Positions 42,801 through 51,561 of a stretch of 64,000 bases of DNA are shown in pieces (position 1 is the first letter of the stretch; each line of letters opens with the position of its first letter). The position numbers and the translations under genes are program-made. The notes beneath the pieces were generated by a model. The model searched no databases. It had not been told where the DNA came from and was given only the letters and a program-made list of their open reading frames with translations. The stretch comes from Eledone cirrhosa (lineage: Eukaryota; Mollusca; Cephalopoda; Octopoda; Eledonidae). The stretch spans positions 121,244,870-121,308,869 of the forward strand of contig OZ024742.1 in assembly GCA_964016885.1 (NCBI GenBank). Reading direction: 5' to 3'.

Positions 42801-45800
42801 GTGATATACTGCTTAGTGATATACTGCTTAGTGATATACTGCTTAGTGATATACTGCTTAGTGATATACTGCAGTGATATACTGCTTAGTGATATACTGC
42901 AGTGATATACTGCAGTGATATACTGCAGTGATATACTGCAGTGATATACTGCAGTGATATACTGCAGTGATATACTGCAGTTAGTTATTAAAACTGTGAA
43001 CAAGCTAAAATCAAATTCTTTATCTGAATGAATTTTCCATCAACTGTGCCTTGATGATGACTATGTGAGGTTTTTGTACCATACTGATGTATGATGGTTG
43101 TCAAGACAACTGTGTTGTCCTTTTTGTTGAATTGTTTGATACAATAAATAATTTATATCCAAAACACTCGACTATCCACTTATCTGATTACTTCAAAATG
43201 TGATTTTTTTCCTTATTCTTTAACCCTAATCATAAAACTTAATAATATCCTTTATAATTAAATTTACTAAAATATAGTTTTAAATGGTCAAATTTACTTT
43301 CATTCATTCTTTAATTGGATATTAACAGCAGCAACACTCGCATAAGTCAGCATTATTTGTTACCTTCCTTAGGTATTTTTTTTACTACATCATAAAAAGT
43401 CAGTTAATGAACCAGTAACAAACTTTTACCAAACAGTTTTAGTATGCTTTTTAATATTTACTATAAAGGTGGGTGGTGGAAAATTTTTCTATGTGAAAGT
43501 GGGCAATGAAGTGAAAAAGGTTGGGAACCTCTGACCAAGAGTAAGGATCTGTTCCACTTATGGTCTATACTTGTAACTAAGAGAATTGAACCATTTATTA
43601 ATGGTATAGACAGATTAGATTCATAAAGTCTATTGCTACCCAGGCTGTTAACTAAAATCAGAAACTACACTCCAATACTCTATTATATTCAGAAACAGCT
43701 CTCATTGATATTTTGAATTGTGTTCTATTACTTATAAGTGCATTAAGGTATTCTACATGTACATTTATATAGCTCTTACAAATGCTTACTAAATTATTTA
43801 ATGAGCAGTTTGAAATGAATCCAACATTTCCCATCTGGCCTGGACTTGTTACCAGCTTGGAAATTGTTTATATTTTGCACCTGACCTAGGTCTATTACTA
43901 GCTTGGGGAGAGTTTATATTTCCCATCTGGCCTGAATCTGTAACCAGCTAGAGGGGTCTATATTTTACATCTGGCTTGGTCCTGTTACCAGATTGGCAAG
44001 TGGTGTCTATATTTTAAATATGGCCTGGTTCTATTACCAGATTAAGGTGGTGGTGGTGGGGTATCTATATGTTACATCTTGTCTTGTTCTATTACCAGAT
44101 TGGGTGGGGTGTTTATATTTTACATATGGCCTGGTCCTGTTACCAGATTGGGAGTTGGTTGGCTACATTTGGCTTATTACCAGCTTTGCTTATTATTTTT
44201 TTCTTTACTTAACTATTCATTAGGAATAAACTTATATAAGTCTGTTTAGAAATCTGAGGATGTATTTATGGTTGTTGCTTATAAATCTTATGATTTTTTT
44301 TTTAAGGTCCTTCCACCACAGACCAGACATGCCCAGAGGAAAGCGTCGTTTTGTTCAGGCTAAACATTTAACAAATGGTTTAAAAAAGGTATTCATTTTA
44401 TTATTAAGTTATTGTTAGGGTGATGGATTTGCAGAATCAGTAGAGTGTTGGACAACATGCTTTGCAGCATATAGTTATGGACTTTTACATTCTGAATTTA
44501 AATCCTGCTAAGGTTAAAATAGAGTACCAATAATTGTTTCTACTTTTGGCACAAGGCCGGCAATAACGCCAGTGCATTACTGGTACTTTATTTTATCGAC
44601 CCTGTGAGGATGAAAGGCAAAGTTAATAATGCATTGGGTTCAATTAAATCAACTTTCTCTTCCCCTTCAAATTGCTGACCTTGTGCCAAATGTAGAAACA
44701 ATTATTAAGTTAATGTTGTGCATGTACAAATAATGGTTTTAGTGGACTGCTGTTGCAGTGTTAGATGTTTCTTCGTGTCTTAATGAAATTATTTATAATA
44801 TATTAAATCTTTTAGTGAAGACATGGTTGTGTGGTTCATTTTGTTATGTAGTTCCGGTTTAATATGAGGACACACATTGGTCAAGTATCTATCATAGCAT
44901 CTAGTCAACCAAAACATTGCAGTAAAATTTGTCTGAAGTTTCTAAAATAAATAGTGAGCAAATTGTTGCAGAGAGAACTTAATGTAACTGACTAAAACCT
45001 TAAAAGGTGGTGCCTTAGCATGGCTATAGTCAAATGACACAAGTGAAAATAAAAGTATAAACTGATGTCAAGCAATAGGTTCTGGTGTGACATTATCTTC
45101 ACCCTTTAGCATTTACATTACTCTATATTTACTATTACATTTTCATTCTAAAAGCTTTATCTTACGTAATATCGAATCTATGAGATTTTGATATTATTTA
45201 TTCTGAGAACAATACATTAACATCAGTATGAGTGGCTGATTACAGCCGGTTTGAAAGAGGTGAGAGAATTCTGGACGGATACGGCCAGTTTAAAGGCTAA
45301 AGGGTTAACAAGTACTTATTTAGTTCTTTTTACTCTCCATGGAGTATTGGGCAATGAGAGCTCTCCATTTCACAAGATGGCAAGCCTTTATAATGGGCCT
45401 GCTCCCAGGCCAGGTATTTGCTTGTCTTTTCCATAACAATTTTGACTAATGGAGAGGTAAAGTCACTATGTTGTACTCCATCCCTCCATCTTTCGCTCAT
45501 TTTAACAAGTTAGCTATTGCTAAATATTTGTCCTTTATTTGAAGGCCTGAAAGGTAAAGTCAAACCTAGCTGAATTTAAAATCTAAACACAGCAATTAAG
45601 TTTGTGAATTTTTATTTCAACCCAGAAAAAATCCTGCAAAATCTAATGGCAGGAAAACAATTGTGAATCAAAATTGTTATGCTTGTTACAGATAAAATTT
45701 ATTATGAATAGAGAGTGATTTAAAAATAAATAAATGTTTACAAATCATTATTTCTATTTTGACTTTGCCTTTCATCCTTACGGGGTCGATAAAATAAAGT

Positions 45801-48800
45801 ACCAGTAATGCACTGGGTAATTGCTGGCCTTGTGCCTAAAGTAGAAACAATTATTTCTATTTTGTATCATATTTAATGTGAGTTTTTTTCCTTATTTTTT
45901 TCTCCTTTTAGAATCAAAATGATTGTTCTAGTGACACAAACAAGACTGCAGACAAAAATAACTTGAATTCAAAAAATGGTAAGATGTTTGGATGGTAATA
46001 TCTGTCTAAATTCCTTCTCTGTAATTTATTTTAACATAATGAAATATAAAGTGAGAAATGCCCGAGAATATGAGATATGTTAGCGGTGAGCATAACTTGT
46101 AAACTAGTTTTCAATCCCATTTTCAACTTTTCGCTTCATTTAATATTGTTTAATGGTTTTGTTTGAAAAGGTAAGAATAAACCTCATCTCAACACTGCAA
46201 GTTCTCAAACTAAGAGAGAAGCTTCTACATAGTCGGTTGACCAACTAGAAATAGCAATCAAAGCTCCTTCAAATCACACCCTACTATCTTAAAAAAGGGA
46301 TGCATTGGATGATTGTGTGGTTAAGGAATTTACTTCAGAACAGCATCGTTTCATGTTCAGTACAATGGTGTGGCACCTTGGACAAATGACTTCTACCAAT
46401 GTTTTATCAGTGAGCTTGTAATCATAAACTGTAAGGAAGCCTGTCATATCATCCTGCTTTCCCTGCTATACAAAAGAATGTGTGGCATATATAATGTGCT
46501 GGACTTGAAGTTTGTTCTCTGACATTTAGTTACTTCTGTGTATACTTTTATTTCACCATATCATTCATCTACAAAAAAAAAAAAAAAAAATGTAGCTCTA
46601 AAAAGTGTAATTTTGCTTTCTTAGCTTCACATACTTACTAAAGGAAACTTCTGGAGTATGATGGAAAACTACATTTACACACACACACACACCAATGAAT
46701 CTAGTTAAAATGCTGTGAAGTGGACATATTTCAAAATGGCTGCTCTCTTATACATGGTCAAGAGGGTTCTTAATTTTGAAAAACTTCCTTGCTAGTGTTG
46801 TCACAATAAATACATCAAACTTTAATGGTTGATAAAAAGCAAGGCATTCAGATTAAAAATAAACAGCAGCCGATTTAAATATACTGAATCAAACCATTTA
46901 TTTCTTTTTCATCTAACATCTCATTAACATTCTTCTAATTTAGATCTTGTGAAAAACTATGATTTTGACAGTCCTGAACAAGATGGTAAGTATAATTTCT
47001 TATATCATCATCATCATCATCATCAACGTTTAACGTCCGTGTTCCACGCTTGCATGGGTTTGGACGGGGGTAGTCCCACTTGAGGCAAGAGTGATTGTCT
47101 TGCTCGCATAGGACTGTCTGGCAGGTTTTCTACAGTTGGATGCCCTTCCTAACACCAACCACATTTACAGTGTGGGTCTGGGAGGTTTTTACCGTGTTGC
47201 CTACACGGCCACATTACAGCGTGGACTGTGTGTTTTTTTGTCGTGACACCTACACGATCTCATTTGTTTCGGCCTCGATGGCGCGGCACCAACATAACTT
47301 TACATAGAACGGGGTGGTGTGGATCGGGTGGGGGTGGTGGGACGGGGTGTATTTTGTTAAGAGATGCCTACTGGCTGGAGTAGGTTTTACTATATATTTA
47401 GGTAAGGCGGGTCTTCTCTGTTACTGAGTACCGCCAAAGGTCTCGGTCCAGTGACATTGTCTTGGAGAGGTGTAAGTGTGTGATGTCGGAGTTTATCAGC
47501 TCGTCCCAGGTTTTTCTAGGTCTGCCTATTCCGTGACTACCGTCTATCTTTATTGCCCTGCACTTTGTTATACAGCTATCGACTTTCATGCGCATCACGT
47601 GTCCATACCAACGTAGCCTTCTCTCGAGTAAACAACATCTGATCCCTCTTATCTCTAATTTATTCCTTAGTTCGTTTATGCTTTGCCGTTCACGTATATT
47701 ACTGTTACACATCCAGCGGAGCATGCAAGCTTCGTTCCTCTCTAGTCTGCGTATATCCTCTGCACACAATGCCCAGGTCTCACTGCCATGCAGCATTGCT
47801 GTTCGTATGCAGGCATCGTACAACCTGCCTTTCATTTTTAGTGAGAACCCTTTAGCAGCTAATAGTGGTATAAGCTCTCTGAACTTTTTCCAACCAGTTC
47901 TGACTCTAGCTACAGTACTTTCAGAGCACCCTCCCCCACTGCTGATTTTATCGCCCAGGTAACGGAAGCTGTCCACTATTTCTATAGAACCCTCTGCGCA
48001 ATTGAAAGAGCTAGTAGTTTGTGGGCACTTGCTGCTACTTATTGCACCAGAGCACCGGCCACATGTAAAATCTATGTTCTTAGTTAGCCTACCTGTGATC
48101 CCACTACATCTTTTATGCACCCATACTTTGCATTTAGGACATAAAATGGAGTTTCTACCTACGCCTTTCCTACACACCGAGCACGACCATTTCCCAGAAG
48201 GGACCGCCGCCTTGTTTTCTTTCCTACAAACTAGTACTTTGGTCTTAGCCAGGTTAATTTTAAGTCCTTTTGACTCTAGGCCGTGCTTCCATGTTTGGAA
48301 TTTCTTCTCTAGCTCGGCCATTGATTCCGCTATGAGTGTCAGGTCGTCTGCGTATAGGAGTTCCCATGGGCAGCCTGTCTTGAACTCCTCTGTTATGGCC
48401 TGAAGGGCAATAATAAATAGTAGTGGACTGAGAACAGAGCCCTGATGGACGCCGACTTTTACGCTAAACTCTTCACTATATTCGTTGTTAATTCTAACCT
48501 TGCTGACTGTTTCTTTATACATGGCTTGTATAGCCCTCACAAGCCATTCGTCAACGCCTAGTTTTCTAAGAGCCCACCAGATAATGGAGCGGGGGACTCT
48601 GTCGAAGGCTTTCTCCAAGTCGACAAAAGCTAAGTAGAGGGGTTTACCTTTAGCTAGGTACTTCTCTTGTAGTTGTCGTACTATGAAAAGAGCGTCTGTG
48701 GTACTTTTGCCTGACACAAACCCGAACTGCATTTCATCTAGGTCAATTCTCTCTCTGATTAGTTGCGCTATTACTCTTTCCGTGACCTTCATGACCTGGT

Positions 48801-50925
48801 CGATTAATTTAATGCCTCTATAGTTACTCCTATCTAGGGCGTCTCCTTTACCCTTATAACAGTTAACGATGATGCTGCTATGCCAGTCCTTCGGAACAAC
48901 CCCGTTCTGTACGACTTGGTTAACTATGCGGGTGACCATGGTGTGTCCCACCGTGCCAGATGCCTTCAGCATCTCAGCAACTATTTCCGAAGGCCCAGCC
49001 GCCTTACCAGTCTTCATATCCTTGATTGCCTTACTTATTATACTCCCCTCGACTAACACTGCTGGTCCCTCTATTGGGTCGATATGGGGGAGACTGCCTT
49101 TCTCCCAATTATTCTCCTCATTTAGAAGCCTTTCATAGTGACACTTCCAAGCTACCTTCTTATCAGCGTCGGTGATGGCAAGTGTGCCATCGTCGTTTAG
49201 TACACACTTCTCCCCGACAATATCACGGTTTTCCTTGACGCATTGCCTAGCAATCCTGAACACCTCACGTTTTTGGTCATCGCGTTGTAGAACATGCTTG
49301 AACTTTCTTTCCTCAGCTTCCCTTCTTGCTAAGTACACTTGTCTCCTAGCTTCCCTCCTGGCCACTTGATAGTCCTCTCTACTTCCCCCATCCCGCCATA
49401 CTTTCCAAGCCTGCTTTTTGGCCTTAATTGACCCCTCCACCTTACTGTTCCACCACCATGTTACTCTCCTCCTGCCTACAGGCCTGCTCCAGCCACAGAC
49501 CTCGTCTGTCGCCAACATATATATATATATAGTGAAAAATGGAACGGGAACAAAACAGAGGCAGTATGATATATATATGGATGAATGCATGCATGGGTGA
49601 ACTTAATCCAATATTATTTAAGGTTCTTGTTTAACTTCAAGTCAAATCTAGCTACAAGCTGTGACTTCATCTTTTTACCTTCCCATTTTCAAAACGTTGG
49701 TATTTGTTTTGAGGGGCATTTAGCTGCTATTTCCTTTGTTTATGTCATCAAGTGACTATGTGGCATAGCTTTCTTTAGATAGAACTGACCACAGGTGTTC
49801 AACAACAACAATATTTATAGAATACTTTCAAAGTAGTTAAACAAGAAAATAGTAAATTGTTAATAATAAGATTGTAATTTTTGAGATTATTTACTCATCT
49901 TTGGAGAAGGAAAAATGCTTTATATTTACATCTACACTACAATTCCATCTCTGGTCAACATTAGGTATTTTATTCTTATTCTTCTTTGCCAACTTGTAAC
50001 TGAGAGGTTTGTTGAGGCAGTGTCTTCAGACATACCTTCCAGTGGGTTCTACCAAATGATCCAGCTGGATTCCTAAACAAGACCAACCAAGCTTATGGAT
50101 GTTTACCTTTTTTGTTCTACCTATTTTATTCTTAATGTTAATAATGTTCCTATCTACTGGGCCATGCATTAGTTGTCTTTAGTTTAGCCTAATGAAGTTT
50201 CCTGGTTGAAACCCAGCTGAGATTAAAATGTAAAAGTTACAGCATATAAAAATACTATATTTTTCATCTAAAGATCAGCTTAATAGCCTAAAATATTAGA
50301 ATTTTAATAAAATTGAATTTTTATAATTTAGTAATAATTTTTAAATTCAGATTTTGCCCAATGATTCTATATCAATTTTTTTCCAGTTTTAGGTAAACAT
50401 TCTAATAAATTTGTATTTATTTATATGTATTTTTCTTTAGAAGAAAATAATGTGCCTCTGAAGAAGAAACATGCCAACCATGTATCTGAATTTCCCAAAC
50501 CACCATGGGAAAGTAGAGTATTCCTTCGAACTCGACCAACTCTGTTAGAAAAGGTGAGTAATGCTATTTTGCTAAATTGTAATTAATAAAGTTGAAAGCC
50601 ATAAGTAATATCATCATCATTATTATCATTGTTATGAGACTGGAAATCCTTATTATTACACATACATACTTATGAATACATGTACTTTGTCATATCTGTG
50701 GAAATGTAATACATATATATTTTTATTTTGTTTGACCTGTTTAGCTTGACTTGTTTTTTGGCTTAGGTGGTTAATGCCTTCTTGACCACTTTTTCAGTTT
50801 GTATGGCGTTTTAACATATACGTTTAGCTCTGGTTTTTTTAACTATTGAGCGCTTGCCAGCATAACTCTGATTTTGCGTGTCGTTTCGCTTTTTCTACCC
50901 GCCGAAATGTGATTCTCGCTGAATT

Positions 50926-50967
<42 letters not shown>

Positions 50968-51504
50968 AGAAAGTGTGACCCCGACGGCAGAGCTCAAGCC
51001 GTTTAGACAGCTATTTCTGGACTCAGAAATAGCCGTCGAAACGGCTTGAGCTCTGCCGTCGGGGTCACACTTTCTCCTATTACCCACTCTACTACCCTAA
51101 GTATTGAGTACTCTGGTGCGTTATGGTCCATCTGGTTCCTTACCACAACTCCTCCGTTATATATATGGAGGCACATGGCTTAGTGGTTAGAACATTGGCC
51201 TTGCAATCGAAAGGTTGTGAGTTCAATTCTCAGACCGGGTGATGTGTTGTTTCCTTGAGTAAGACACTTTATTTCACATTGCTCCAGTTTACTCAGCTGT
51301 AGAAATGAGATGATAGGGACTGGAGTCCATATCATTCCACTGCAAAGTGGTCGTGGAGGTGTCACGGCAAAAAAACACCCAGCACTCACTGTAAATGAGG
51401 TTGGTGTTAGGAAGGGCATCCAGCTGTAGAAATCAAGCCAGAATCAGTTCCCGTCCCACACTTGCAAGCAGGGAAAAGTGGACGTAAAATGATGATGATG
51501 ATGA

Positions 51505-51561
<57 letters not shown>

